From Flavobacterium sp. (GTDB taxonomy: Bacteria > Bacteroidota > Bacteroidia > Flavobacteriales > Flavobacteriaceae), in assembly GCA_027484725.1 (NCBI GenBank), contig JAIXSK010000016.1, positions 1 through 64,000 on the forward strand: a stretch of DNA of 64,000 nucleotides. The letters run 5' to 3'. Positions 54,323 to 63,006 of this stretch are shown one piece after another. Within the stretch, counting starts at the first letter, position 1, and every line of letters begins with the position of its first letter. The translations under genes and the position numbers were made by a program. The notes under the pieces were generated by a model. It was given only the letters and a program-made list of their open reading frames with translations, was not told where the DNA came from and did no database searches.

Positions 54323-54811
54323 CTAATATTTATTCTTTAATTCAGCCGAAGCTTTTAAAACGGCTTCTTTAAGGCTTTGTTTGTAATCGATGATTTTTTG
54401 GAGCACTTCAGGGTTGGATGCGCCGATGATTTGAGCGGCCAAGATGCCGGCATTTTTGGCTCCGTTGAGCGCTACTGTGGCCACAGGCACGCCGCCGGGC
54501 ATTTGCAAAATGGATAAAACCGAATCCCAGCCGTCTATAGAATTGCTGGATTTAACCGGAACGCCAATGACCGGAAGCGGACTCATTGAGGCAACCATAC
54601 CAGGTAAATGTGCCGCTCCGCCGGCGCCGGCTATGATGACGTTGATGCCGTTTTGGTGTGCGCTGGTGCTAAATTCGACCAGTTTTTCGGGGGTTCGGTG
54701 AGCCGATACAATATCGACTTGGGTGGCAATGCCTAAATGATGCAGAACATCAATGGCTTCTTGCATGACGGGGAGGTCGCTTTGGCTTCCCATGATGATG
54801 GCTACTTTCAT
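54323..54811 (-). CDS. purE: N5-carboxyaminoimidazole ribonucleotide mutase
   Basis: 162-residue class I PurE with MGSQSDLPVMQEA, SAHRTPEK and GAGGAAHLPGMVAS. Converts N5-CAIR from PurK to CAIR in purine synthesis. 42 nt downstream of purK. Confidence 0.96.
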   Translation of the reverse strand: MKVAIIMGSQSDLPVMQEAIDVLHHLGIATQVDIVSAHRTPEKLVEFSTSAHQNGINVIIAGAGGAAHLPGMVASMSPLPVIGVPVKSSNSIDGWDSVLSILQMPGGVPVATVALNGAKNAGILAAQIIGASNPEVLQKIIDYKQSLKEAVLKASAELKNKY

Positions 54812-54853
54812 CGGTTGGATTTTTTTGACGTTGTAAATGTAGACAATCGGCGG

Positions 54854-55999
54854 TTATTTTTTACTGATCACGCGTATGGTTTTTTTGACTTCTTCGGCTG
54901 TTTTGCGCGCTTGGTTCATGTTGGCATGCACGATGGTTACGTGGCCCATTTTTCTGAAAGGGCGCGTTTGTTTTTTGCCGTAGATGTGCGGTGTGACTCC
55001 GTCTAACGCCATGATTTTTTGGATATTTTCATACACAACTTCGCCCGAATAACCTTCTTCGCCCACCAAATTGACCATCACGCCGGCTACTTTGCTCTGG
55101 GTGTTTCCAAGCGGTAAGCCCAGTAGGGCGCGCAGGTGGTTTTCAAATTGCGATGTGTAACTGGCTTCAATACTGTAATGACCTGAATTGTGCGGACGTG
55201 GCGCTACTTCGTTGACATAAATGGCGCCGTCTGCCGTCAAAAACATTTCAACGGCCAAAAGGCCTACATGCGCAAAAGCAGTGGAAACTTGCAGGGCAAT
55301 TTGCGTGGCTTTTTGTGCAATATCCACGGGAATTCTGGCCGGACAAAGCACGTATTCTACTTGGTTGGCTTCGGGGTGAAATTCCATTTCAACCACCGGA
55401 TAAGTTTTGACTTCGCCCGATGCTGAGCGCGCCACAATCACGGCCAATTCATGCGTAAAGGGAACCAGTTGTTCGGCAATGCATTCGGTGTCGGGCAGCG
55501 CGTTTAAATCATGATGGTTTCGAACCATTTTTACTCCGTTGCCATCATAACCAAATCGGGCGGCTTTCCAGACAAACGGAAAACTCAAGTTGGCTTTTTG
55601 CAATGCACTTGCATCAGAAAATCTCTGATGTGATGAGGTGGGAATTTGATGCTTTTGGTAAAAATCTTTTTGATTGCCTTTGTGCTGTATTAGCTTTAAA
55701 GTCTGGGCTGATGGATAAACTTTAAGACCTTCGTTTTCGAGTTGTTCGAGCGCGTCGAGGTTGACGTTTTCAATTTCTATAGTAAGAACGTCGACTTGTT
55801 GGCCAAAGTTGTACACCGTGTCATAATCCATTAAATCGCCTTGAAAAAAACGATTACAGCCAAATTGCCCGGGGGCTTCAGCAGAGGGGTCGAGCACAAA
55901 AGTTTGAATATCCAATTTGCGCGTTTCGGTCAAAAGCATTTTGCCGAGCTGACCGCCGCCCAAGATTCCGAGGGTAAAATCGGAAGAGAAATAATTCAT
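54854..55999 (-). CDS. purK: N5-carboxyaminoimidazole ribonucleotide synthase
   Basis: 381-residue ATP-grasp enzyme: GILGGGQLGKMLL, WKAARFGYDGNGVKMV, YVNEVAPRPHNSGHYS. Makes N5-CAIR from AIR, bicarbonate and ATP. Operon with purE; its promoter is at 56053-56086. Confidence 0.96.
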   Translation of the reverse strand: MNYFSSDFTLGILGGGQLGKMLLTETRKLDIQTFVLDPSAEAPGQFGCNRFFQGDLMDYDTVYNFGQQVDVLTIEIENVNLDALEQLENEGLKVYPSAQTLKLIQHKGNQKDFYQKHQIPTSSHQRFSDASALQKANLSFPFVWKAARFGYDGNGVKMVRNHHDLNALPDTECIAEQLVPFTHELAVIVARSASGEVKTYPVVEMEFHPEANQVEYVLCPARIPVDIAQKATQIALQVSTAFAHVGLLAVEMFLTADGAIYVNEVAPRPHNSGHYSIEASYTSQFENHLRALLGLPLGNTQSKVAGVMVNLVGEEGYSGEVVYENIQKIMALDGVTPHIYGKKQTRPFRKMGHVTIVHANMNQARKTAEEVKKTIRVISKK

Positions 56000-56052
56000 G
56001 GGTTGTAGTTATTTTGGTTTTGTACTTATCAGTACGTGTGTTGTTGTGTGCG

Positions 56053-56086
56053 CAAAGATAATTTTTATCCTCGAACAATGCATCAA
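56053..56086 (-). promoter_or_regulatory. Promoter of purK-purE
   Basis: Minus strand TTG (56084-56086), 23 nt, TATCTTTG (56053-56060), about 54 nt before the purK ATG. The -33 box overlaps the end of the upstream helical-repeat gene. Confidence 0.55.
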
Positions 56087-56622
56087 GCTTTGAGCTTTTT
56101 GAGCACGAGTTTCGCCGCTGCTTTGTAAGCCGCCGATTGCTGCGCGAAATCTTTGCCGATGATTTCTTTGAGTTCATCTTTGAGCCAGGTTTGCTTTTTC
56201 ATATAATGCGCCAAAGTATAGAGCGCATTGGCTTTTGGGGCAACTTTGATGGCGTCGTTGATGAGCCAATCCAGCGCAATCTCAATACAAGCTTGCTGCT
56301 GCGCTTCACTCAGAAATGAAGGCTCAAACGTACTCATAAACAAGACAATCCTTGACGAGCCACGAATGGCCGATTCATGTTTCAATTGTGGAATCGTCTC
56401 TAATAATTTTTGCGCATAAGGTTGGAGTATCGCTGCGTTTTGTTCGGCGAGCATTTCAACAATCCAAATGGCTTTGTGTTGGTTTTTGTCAGATAGGTCT
56501 ACGGCTATGTCTACCAAATTGGCCAGCAATTCAGGTGCATCCAGAACGCGCTTGATGTTCGCGTTGCGGCATTTAAGGCCGGCATTACCGGTGGTGATTT
56601 GTTGGTAGAAGTTCATATTCAT
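56083..56622 (-). CDS. HEAT-like helical-repeat protein, function unknown
   Basis: About 179 residues, all helical, with repeats of the ELLANLVDIAVDLSD and KAIWIVEMLAEQNAAILQPY type, resembling HEAT/adaptin-like scaffolds. No catalytic motif. I start at MNMNFYQQI (56622; 56616 also possible); the ORF track start at 56754 overlaps the divergent hpt gene. A TATATTTA box at -7 lies just upstream. Confidence 0.6.
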   Translation of the reverse strand: MNMNFYQQITTGNAGLKCRNANIKRVLDAPELLANLVDIAVDLSDKNQHKAIWIVEMLAEQNAAILQPYAQKLLETIPQLKHESAIRGSSRIVLFMSTFEPSFLSEAQQQACIEIALDWLINDAIKVAPKANALYTLAHYMKKQTWLKDELKEIIGKDFAQQSAAYKAAAKLVLKKLKA

Positions 56623-56662
56623 TGCATAAATATACCATTTTTGCAAAAAAGTCCACAACCAA

Positions 56663-56694
56663 TTGAGGTGGTAGTCAATACTTGTGTAAATTTG
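56663..56694 (+). promoter_or_regulatory. Promoter of hpt
   Basis: TTG (56663-56665), 21 nt, TAAATTTG (56687-56694), 22 nt before the ATG. Confidence 0.6.
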
Positions 56695-56716
56695 CAGCTT
56701 ATTCAAACAGCACAAC

Positions 56717-57250
56717 ATGATACGTTTACACGACAAAACTTTTGAGCCTTTCATCTCGTCCGATGAAATTCAGTTCGCCATTCAAAACATGGCCAAACAA
56801 ATGGACGATGATTTTTTTGAAGAAGTGCCCGTTTTTGTGGGTGTACTCAACGGTGCTTTTATGGTGGTGGCTGATTTAATGAAACACTACCGCGGCATGT
56901 GCGAGGTGAGTTTTGTCAAAATGTCCTCATATGAGGGCACGCAAACCACCCACGAAGTCAAACAACTCATCGGTGTAAACCAAAACCTCGAAGGCCGCAC
57001 GGTTGTGGTTGTTGAAGACATTGTTGATACCGGTAACACCATTGAAGAACTCAAAGCCATGTTCAAAGCGCAAAACGTCAAGCACCTTAAGTTTGCCGCT
57101 TTGTTCTTTAAACCGGAAGCATATAAAAAAGACATCAAGATTGATTACGTAGGCATCCGCATTCCCAACAAATTCATTGTGGGTTACGGACTTGACTACG
57201 ACGGACTCGGCCGCAATTTGCCCGACGTTTATCAACTCGCCGCCAACTAA
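56717..57250 (+). CDS. hpt: Hypoxanthine phosphoribosyltransferase
   Basis: 177 residues; PRPP loop VVVVEDIVDTGNTIEEL, flexible-loop region VKMSSYEGT and the purine-binding KFIVGYGLDYDG. Salvages hypoxanthine (and probably guanine) to nucleotides. Same strand as adk, with an AT-rich repeat tract between. Confidence 0.95.
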   Translation: MIRLHDKTFEPFISSDEIQFAIQNMAKQMDDDFFEEVPVFVGVLNGAFMVVADLMKHYRGMCEVSFVKMSSYEGTQTTHEVKQLIGVNQNLEGRTVVVVEDIVDTGNTIEELKAMFKAQNVKHLKFAALFFKPEAYKKDIKIDYVGIRIPNKFIVGYGLDYDGLGRNLPDVYQLAAN

Positions 57251-57317
57251 ACCTTTTAAACTTTCTAAACTTTTTTAAACTTTCATAAACTTTTCTAAAC
57301 TTTCATAAACTTTCACA
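57250..57317 (+). repeat. Degenerate AAACTTT tandem tract between hpt and adk
   Basis: Six near-copies of a roughly 10-nt unit of the form AAACTTTC(T/A)(T/A), with one or two bases varying. No ORF or hairpin. Confidence 0.7.
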
Positions 57318-57890
57318 ATGATCAATATCGTTCTCTTCGGAAAACCAGGCGCCGGCAAAGGAACCCAAGCCGAATTTTTAAAAGAAAAATACAACCTCAC
57401 GCATTTGTCTACCGGTGATATTTTTAGATACAACATCAAAAACAACACGGAGCTTGGTCAATTGGCCAAAAGCTATATGGATCAAGGCGATTTGGTGCCC
57501 GATGCAGTAACCATTCAGATGTTGCAAAGCGAGGTGGACCAGAACCCCGATTCAGCCGGATTTTTGTTTGACGGATTCCCGAGAACCATTGCACAGGCCG
57601 AGGCGCTCGATGCTTTTTTAACCACCAAAGGGCAAAGCATTACGGCTACCGTGGCACTTGAAGCTGACGATGAAATTTTGGTGCAACGCCTTTTAGAGCG
57701 CGGAAAAACCTCGGGCCGTCCGGATGATCAAGACGAAGAAAAAATCAGAAATCGCTATCAAGAATACAATGAAAAAACAGCTCCGCTCATGGATTTTTAC
57801 AAAGCCCAGGGCAAGTTTCACGCGGTAAACGGAATCGGCCCTATTGCCGAAATCACCGAGCGTTTGAGCGCTGTGATTGATTCTTTGTAG
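57318..57890 (+). CDS. adk: Adenylate kinase
   Basis: 190 residues; P-loop FGKPGAGKGTQAEFL, LSTGDIFRYNI, DGFPRTIAQAEAL, RLLERGKTSGRPDDQDEE. Short-lid form without a zinc finger. Interconverts ATP, ADP and AMP. Confidence 0.96.
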   Translation: MINIVLFGKPGAGKGTQAEFLKEKYNLTHLSTGDIFRYNIKNNTELGQLAKSYMDQGDLVPDAVTIQMLQSEVDQNPDSAGFLFDGFPRTIAQAEALDAFLTTKGQSITATVALEADDEILVQRLLERGKTSGRPDDQDEEKIRNRYQEYNEKTAPLMDFYKAQGKFHAVNGIGPIAEITERLSAVIDSL

Positions 57891-57892
57891 CT

Positions 57893-57957
57893 TTTTCCCG
57901 CTACGCGGTAGCTTGCTTCCATCGCTTGTCTGACGCAGGCAGGGGGCTAGGGCAGTC
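57893..57957 (-). repeat. Possible degenerate family 1 repeat copy E
   Basis: Minus strand contains GACAAGCGATGGAAGCAAGC, similar to GACAGGGATGGAAGCGGCAG in copy F, then GCGTAGCGGG. The second arm is missing. Lies right after adk. Confidence 0.3.
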
Positions 57958-57990
57958 GTGTTTATTTAAATTTTACTAAAACAACCATCT

Positions 57991-59265
57991 TTGGAAATAC
58001 TCATTATTCTTTTTTTGATTTTGCTCAACGGCGTGTTTTCAATGTCTGAAATCGCACTGATTTCGGCACGTAAAAACCGCTTGGAAACCGCTGCCAAAAA
58101 AGGAAGCGATGGCGCCAAAACTGCCCTTGATTTGGTCAATGCGCCCAACAAATTACTCTCGACGGTGCAAATTGGCATCACGCTCATCAGTATTTTAACC
58201 GGAATTTACTCTGGTGATAAAATTACCTCTGATGTACAACTGTTCATCGAAGGATTTCCAATGTTGCAACCCTATGCGCATTCGCTGGCCGTGGGCATTG
58301 TCGTGGTCGTTTTGACCTATTTTTCACTCGTTTTGGGCGAATTGTTACCCAAACGCATCGGGCTCAATTATCCTGAAGGCATTGCCAAATCAGTAGCCGT
58401 TCCGATGAAGTTCATCTCGCAGGTAACCGCACCTTTTATATGGCTATTGACCATTTCAACCGATGGTTTGCTCAATTTGTTCAACATCAAACCTACCGCC
58501 GACGGCAAAGTCACCGAAGACGAAATCAAAGCCATCATCAAAGAAGGTACTGAAGTGGGCGAGGTGCAAGAAATAGAGCAAGATATTGTAGAGCGTGTTT
58601 TTCACATTGGCGATCGAAAAGTCAATTCGCTCATGACGCACCGCAGTTCAGTGGTGTATCTTTCAACCGACGATAGCGTTGAAGAACTCAAAGCCAAAGT
58701 GCTTGAAGAATTGCATTCGGTGTATCCGGTGTGTGGCGAAAACCTAGATGAAGTTTTGGGCGTGGTTTTACTCAAAGATTTATTTGTTGCCATTGAAACC
58801 GGAAAGTTCGACTTGAAAAAGATCACCAAAGAACCGGTATATCTCATTGAGCAAACCTCTGCTTATAAAGCACTCGAAAACTTCAAACGCTCCAAAGTGC
58901 ATCACGCTTTTGTCATGGATGAATTTGGGGTTTTTCAAGGGATTATCACGTTGAATGACATTTTAGAAGCGCTTGTGGGTGATGCCTCAGATTTTGACGA
59001 TGACGAGTATCAACTCATAGCGAATCCTGACAATACCTGGACTATTGACGGGCAATATTCACTGCATGATTTCTTGACCTATTTTGATTTGGACGAACTC
59101 ACCAGCGATTATGAAGTAACCACCGTGAGCGGATTTGTAATCACTGAGCTCGGAAACATTCCTAAAAAAGGAGAGAAACTCATTTGGCAAAAATTTGAAC
59201 TCGAAGTCCTTGAAATGGACGGCGTGAAAATAAGTAAAGTGGGCATGCGTGCCTTGAAAGAATAA
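57991..59265 (+). CDS. HlyC/CorC-type hemolysin-family membrane protein
   Basis: 424 residues: N-terminal DUF21 membrane domain (helices from EILIILFLILLNGVFSMSEIALISARK to the IWLLTISTDGLL segment), two CBS domains (VNSLMTHRSSVVYLSTDD; HHAFVMDEFGVFQGIITLNDILEALVGD) and a C-terminal CorC/HlyC domain (YELD-type, FELEVLEMDGVKISKV). Proposed metal or ion transport. The start appears to be TTG at 57991 because the typical N terminus begins there and no ATG is near. Confidence 0.9.
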   Translation: MEILIILFLILLNGVFSMSEIALISARKNRLETAAKKGSDGAKTALDLVNAPNKLLSTVQIGITLISILTGIYSGDKITSDVQLFIEGFPMLQPYAHSLAVGIVVVVLTYFSLVLGELLPKRIGLNYPEGIAKSVAVPMKFISQVTAPFIWLLTISTDGLLNLFNIKPTADGKVTEDEIKAIIKEGTEVGEVQEIEQDIVERVFHIGDRKVNSLMTHRSSVVYLSTDDSVEELKAKVLEELHSVYPVCGENLDEVLGVVLLKDLFVAIETGKFDLKKITKEPVYLIEQTSAYKALENFKRSKVHHAFVMDEFGVFQGIITLNDILEALVGDASDFDDDEYQLIANPDNTWTIDGQYSLHDFLTYFDLDELTSDYEVTTVSGFVITELGNIPKKGEKLIWQKFELEVLEMDGVKISKVGMRALKE

Positions 59266-59299
59266 TAATTTGTTGGTAATTGGTTACCTGTTATAGCTT

Positions 59300-59328
59300 A
59301 ACTGACAATTGATAACCAACAACCGACA
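59300..59328 (+). repeat. Short ACTGACAA/GATAACC repeat motif
   Basis: AACTGACAATTGATAACC followed by AACAACCGACAA. A similar run in reverse orientation lies at about 41699-41722, also close to a family 2 element. Confidence 0.4.
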
Positions 59329-59336
59329 ATAAAAAT

Positions 59337-59384
59337 ATGACCGAAGATTTGACACGAGCGAAGCGAACTGACGAAGTAAATTAA
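59337..59384 (+). other. 15-codon micro-ORF in family 2 repeat, upstream of obg
   Basis: ATGACCGAAGATTTG begins a 15-codon frame (MTEDLTRAKRTDEVN) that ends TAA inside the repeat. Its start AAAAATATGAC-GAAG copies the obg start region at 59452-59466 with one base changed. No evidence that it is translated. Confidence 0.35.
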
Positions 59385-59410
59385 AAGGAGGACAGCTAGT
59401 GGCTGTCAGG
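59355..59410 (+). repeat. Dispersed intergenic repeat, family 2 copy 2
   Basis: CGAGCGAAGCGAACTGACGAAG, then AAATTAAAAGGAGGA and the short palindromic part CAGCTAGTGGCTG. Matches copy 1 (41866-41926) in order and in the AAATTAAAAGGAGGA core. Confidence 0.6.
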
Positions 59411-59456
59411 TATTTTAATCATCTAATGGGTCGTATCATAATAGCAAACCAAAAAT

Positions 59457-60458
59457 ATGACAGAAGGTAACTTTGTAGACTACGTAAAAATATATGTCGC
59501 ATCGGGCAAAGGAGGCCGAGGCTCAAGCCATTTGCACCGCGAAAAATTTATTGAAAAAGGCGGCCCTGACGGCGGCGATGGCGGTCGTGGCGGTCATGTG
59601 TATTTGGTGGGCAACAGCGGCTTGTGGACTTTGTTTCACCTGAAGTTTGCGCGCCACGTGAAAGCCGGACATGGCGGCGATGGCGGAAGCTCGCGCAGTA
59701 CGGGCCACGATGGTGAAGACAAAATTATTGAAGTGCCACTCGGAACCGTAGTGCGCGATTTTGAAACCAACGAAATCTTGTTTGAAATTACCCAAGACGG
59801 CGAAAAAAGAATCTTGGCACCCGGCGGAAAAGGCGGATTGGGCAACTGGCATTTTAGAAGTTCGACCAACCAAACGCCTCGGTATGCACAACCCGGTATG
59901 CCCGGTGCTGAAATGGACATCATTCTAGAACTCAAAGTTTTGGCCGATGTAGGTTTGGTAGGTTTTCCAAATGCCGGAAAATCAACTTTGTTGTCAGTAT
60001 TGACTTCGGCCAAACCCAAAATTGCCGATTATCCGTTTACGACTTTGAAACCCAATTTGGGCATTGTGGCCTATAGAGATTTTCAGTCATTTGTGATGGC
60101 AGATATTCCCGGAATTATTGAAGGCGCTGCCGAAGGAAAAGGCCTCGGGCATTATTTCTTGCGCCATATTGAACGCAATTCGACGCTGTTGTTTTTGGTG
60201 CCGGCCGATGCGCCCGACATCAAAGCTGAATATGATATTCTGGTTAAAGAGCTTTCAGAATACAACCCGGAATTGCTTGATAAAGAGCGCTTGCTCGTGA
60301 TTTCAAAATGCGATATGCTTGACGATGAACTCAAAGCCGAGATGAAAAAGCAACTGGACAAAGAGTTCAAAAAAGTTCCGTATTTGTTTATTTCGTCAGT
60401 GGCACAACAAGGTTTGACCGAACTCAAAGACAAATTGTGGGCGATGCTCAATAATTAA
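59457..60458 (+). CDS. obg: GTPase Obg
   Basis: 333 residues: glycine-rich N-terminal Obg fold ([30 protein letters not shown]), then the G domain with [30 protein letters not shown] and SKCDML. No long C-terminal extension. Ribosome-associated GTPase needed for growth. A terminator follows. Confidence 0.96.
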   Translation: MTEGNFVDYVKIYVASGKGGRGSSHLHREKFIEKGGPDGGDGGRGGHVYLVGNSGLWTLFHLKFARHVKAGHGGDGGSSRSTGHDGEDKIIEVPLGTVVRDFETNEILFEITQDGEKRILAPGGKGGLGNWHFRSSTNQTPRYAQPGMPGAEMDIILELKVLADVGLVGFPNAGKSTLLSVLTSAKPKIADYPFTTLKPNLGIVAYRDFQSFVMADIPGIIEGAAEGKGLGHYFLRHIERNSTLLFLVPADAPDIKAEYDILVKELSEYNPELLDKERLLVISKCDMLDDELKAEMKKQLDKEFKKVPYLFISSVAQQGLTELKDKLWAMLNN

Positions 60459-60478
60459 TCAAATACAACCCAATTTAC

Positions 60479-60509
60479 AAAAGCGCTTTAGAGATGAGGC
60501 GCTTTTTTT
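60479..60509 (+). terminator. Terminator of obg
   Basis: AAAAGCGC (60479-60486) and GCGCTTTT (60499-60506) with a T-run. Confidence 0.8.
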
Positions 60510-60537
60510 GTGTGCTGATGTTTCTGTTGGTTGAAAT

Positions 60538-60626
60538 GCGCGACAGGGATGGAAGCGGCAGCCCACAGCCGCGGAGCGCAGCGCAGCGGCGAGGACTATA
60601 GCGGACAGCCCGGCCGTTCGCCCCAA
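60538..60626 (+). repeat. Dispersed intergenic repeat, family 1 copy F
   Basis: GCGCGACAGGGATGGAAGCG, GCCCACAGCCGCGG, a GC-rich centre, GAGGACTATAGCGGACAGCC and TTCGCCCC. Both arms match copy A. It occupies the middle of the 335-nt gap between obg and the S46 peptidase gene. Confidence 0.7.
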
Positions 60627-60662
60627 AAATCATCATAATCCATAACGACATCGTTGTAGTTT

Positions 60663-60696
60663 TTGAGAAAGTTTTTGGCCAAAATGCGTTATCTTC
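60663..60696 (+). promoter_or_regulatory. Weak candidate promoter of the S46 peptidase gene
   Basis: TTG (60663-60665), 24 nt, TATCTTCG (60690-60697), one base off the TAnnTTTG box; about 97 nt before the ATG. Confidence 0.35.
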
Positions 60697-60793
60697 GCAC
60701 GCACGAGTTGGAACTCATGAGGTTGATATTGTAACAAACCGTCTCATGCGCCGACTATAAGCTCGATTATTAACTAATTCAATTTAATTACCG

Positions 60794-62944
60794 ATGAAAA
60801 AAATGATTCTTTCCGTAATTGTTGCTGTGATGCTCCTACCCATGAGCGTGAAGGCCGATGAAGGAATGTGGTTTTTGATGTTTATTGAACGACTCAATCA
60901 CCGCGACATGCAAAAAATGGGTCTGCAATTGACCGCTGAAGAAATTTACAGCATCAACCACCACAGTTTGAAAGATGCGATTGTTCAGTTTAACGGAGGT
61001 TGTACGGCTGAACTTATTTCAAAAGACGGTTTGGTACTCACCAACCACCACTGCGGATATGACGCCATTGCAGAGCTTTCAACCGCCGACAAAAACTATC
61101 TGAAAAACGGTTTTTGGGCCGACAGCAAAAAAGGCGAGCTAAAACCATCGAGTTTATTTGTGCGCTTTTTTGTGCGTATGGATGATTGCTCAAAACGCAT
61201 CTTGGCGCAAGTAAACGACAAAATGACTGAAGCTGAGCGCGAAAAAGCGATCAATGCTGAGATTGCTAAAATTGAAAAAGAAAACAACGAAGGCGGAAAA
61301 TATGTGGTTTCGGTTCGTTCGTTTTTTCAAGGAAATGAATTCTACTATTTTGTTTATCAAGATTATAAAGATGTTCGTTTGGTAGGAACTCCGCCGGAGA
61401 GTTTGGGTAAATTTGGCGGTGATACCGACAACTGGGAGTGGCCCCGTCAAACAGCAGATTTTTCTATGTTTAGAATTTATGCGGATAAAAACGGAAATCC
61501 TGCTGATTTTTCAGCGGATAATGTGCCTTTACAACCAAAACACTATTTACCTGTGAATTTAGGTGGTGTTAAAGAAGGTGACTTTGCGATGATTTTGGGT
61601 TATCCGGGCAGAACCAACCGATGGATGCCTGCCGGCGGAATTGAGCAAAACGTAAAATTCGGATACCCAGCTTGGGTAGAAGGTGCCAAAACGGGTATGG
61701 ACAACATGAAAAAATACATGGATCAGAGCGCTGCTTTGAACTTGGTGTATGCTTCAAAATATGCCTCGACCGCGAATTATTGGAAAAACCGTCAAGGAAT
61801 GATTGATGCGCTCACCAAATTCCAAACCTCAAAAACCAAAGCGGCACAAGAAGCCAAATTCAACGCTTGGGCCAACAAACCTGCCAACAAAGCCAAATAC
61901 GGAAACGTGGTGGAGACCATCAACAAATATTACAGCATGACCAATGAAAAGTCACGTCATGATAACTATTTGCAACAATTGTTCAGAACCACTGCGTTTG
62001 GAACTATTGGTCGTAGCATAGGAAAACAACTAGACAATTACGTAAAAGCCGATGCTGCTAAACGCAAAGAAATGGCTCCGGCGATTACTGAAATGGCTGA
62101 GGAAATGTTCAAAGAATTGTATCTTCCGGCTGAAAAAGATTTGTTGGCAGCGCAATTGAAATTGTACGCAACTAAATCTGTAGGTTATCCGATTGCTCCG
62201 ATGGTGGAGAAAATTGGGAAAGAAACCAACAATGACTTTACCCAATACGCAGCTTCTATTATTGATTTGAGTATTCTAACTTCAAAAGAGCGCATTGCCG
62301 CTTTCTTGAATTGGCCAAGCCAAGCGGTTTTAGACAATGACCCATTGTATGCTTTGTCTAATGATATGGTAGCGCATTTTAGTTCAAAATCAGATGCAAT
62401 TGCCAAAGCGCAAAATGACTACGGTGCTGCTTTTCGCAAATTGGTGGAAGGTTTGAGAGAATCAAAAATTGGGACTATTAAATATCCGGATGCCAACTCA
62501 ACTTTGCGTTTAACGTACGGAAAAGTACGTGCATTGCCGGCTGACAAACGCAATCCGGTATCTATAAACAACTACACCACTTTAGACAGTCAAGTAAAAA
62601 AATACAAAAAAGGAGATCAAGAATTTGATTTACCAACACGTGTTTTAGACATGAACAAATCTAAAGATTACGGTAGATATGCTGATAAAGACGGAAGCTT
62701 GCACGTAAACTTCTTAACCGATAACGATATTACCGGCGGAAACTCGGGTTCTCCGGTTTTGAACGGCAAAGGTGAATTGATTGGTTTGGCTTTTGACGGA
62801 AACATTGAGGCTATGGCCGGGGATGTTATTTTTGACAACAAATTGCAAAGAACCATCAACGTAGATATTCGTTATGTGCTTTGGGTTATTGATAATTTCT
62901 CAGGAGCAAAACACATTGTGGATGAAATGACTATTGTAAAATAA
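60794..62944 (+). CDS. S46-family dipeptidyl-peptidase (DPP7/DPP11-like)
   Basis: 716 residues with a signal peptide (VIVAVMLLPMSVKADEG). Serine-protease core: His in LTNHHCGYDAI, an Asp in the GGDTDNWEWPRQTADF region, Ser in ITGGNSGSPVLNG. A helical domain lies between. Releases dipeptides from N termini of periplasmic oligopeptides. Substrate preference (DPP7 or DPP11) depends on a single S1 residue near LAFDGN and I do not assign it. Confidence 0.93.
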   Translation: MKKMILSVIVAVMLLPMSVKADEGMWFLMFIERLNHRDMQKMGLQLTAEEIYSINHHSLKDAIVQFNGGCTAELISKDGLVLTNHHCGYDAIAELSTADKNYLKNGFWADSKKGELKPSSLFVRFFVRMDDCSKRILAQVNDKMTEAEREKAINAEIAKIEKENNEGGKYVVSVRSFFQGNEFYYFVYQDYKDVRLVGTPPESLGKFGGDTDNWEWPRQTADFSMFRIYADKNGNPADFSADNVPLQPKHYLPVNLGGVKEGDFAMILGYPGRTNRWMPAGGIEQNVKFGYPAWVEGAKTGMDNMKKYMDQSAALNLVYASKYASTANYWKNRQGMIDALTKFQTSKTKAAQEAKFNAWANKPANKAKYGNVVETINKYYSMTNEKSRHDNYLQQLFRTTAFGTIGRSIGKQLDNYVKADAAKRKEMAPAITEMAEEMFKELYLPAEKDLLAAQLKLYATKSVGYPIAPMVEKIGKETNNDFTQYAASIIDLSILTSKERIAAFLNWPSQAVLDNDPLYALSNDMVAHFSSKSDAIAKAQNDYGAAFRKLVEGLRESKIGTIKYPDANSTLRLTYGKVRALPADKRNPVSINNYTTLDSQVKKYKKGDQEFDLPTRVLDMNKSKDYGRYADKDGSLHVNFLTDNDITGGNSGSPVLNGKGELIGLAFDGNIEAMAGDVIFDNKLQRTINVDIRYVLWVIDNFSGAKHIVDEMTIVK

Positions 62945-62960
62945 TCGGCAACCACTTCAT

Positions 62961-62992
62961 AAAAAAAGCCGCTCAAGTTGAGCGGCTTTTTT
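62961..62992. terminator. Bidirectional terminator between S46 peptidase and secreted protein gene
   Basis: AAAAAGCCGCTCAA and TTGAGCGGCTTTTT pair nearly end to end, with A-run and T-run on the two sides, between convergent stops. Confidence 0.85.
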
Positions 62993-63006
62993 GTTTTATA
63001 ATGTTT

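Noticed and set aside
56623-56754. N-terminal extension of the helical-repeat gene
   Set aside because: It would overlap the divergent hpt gene and its promoter; the ATG at 56622 is sufficient.
57250-57317. CRISPR-like array
   Set aside because: Units are about 10 nt, degenerate and without spacers; no cas gene in the window.
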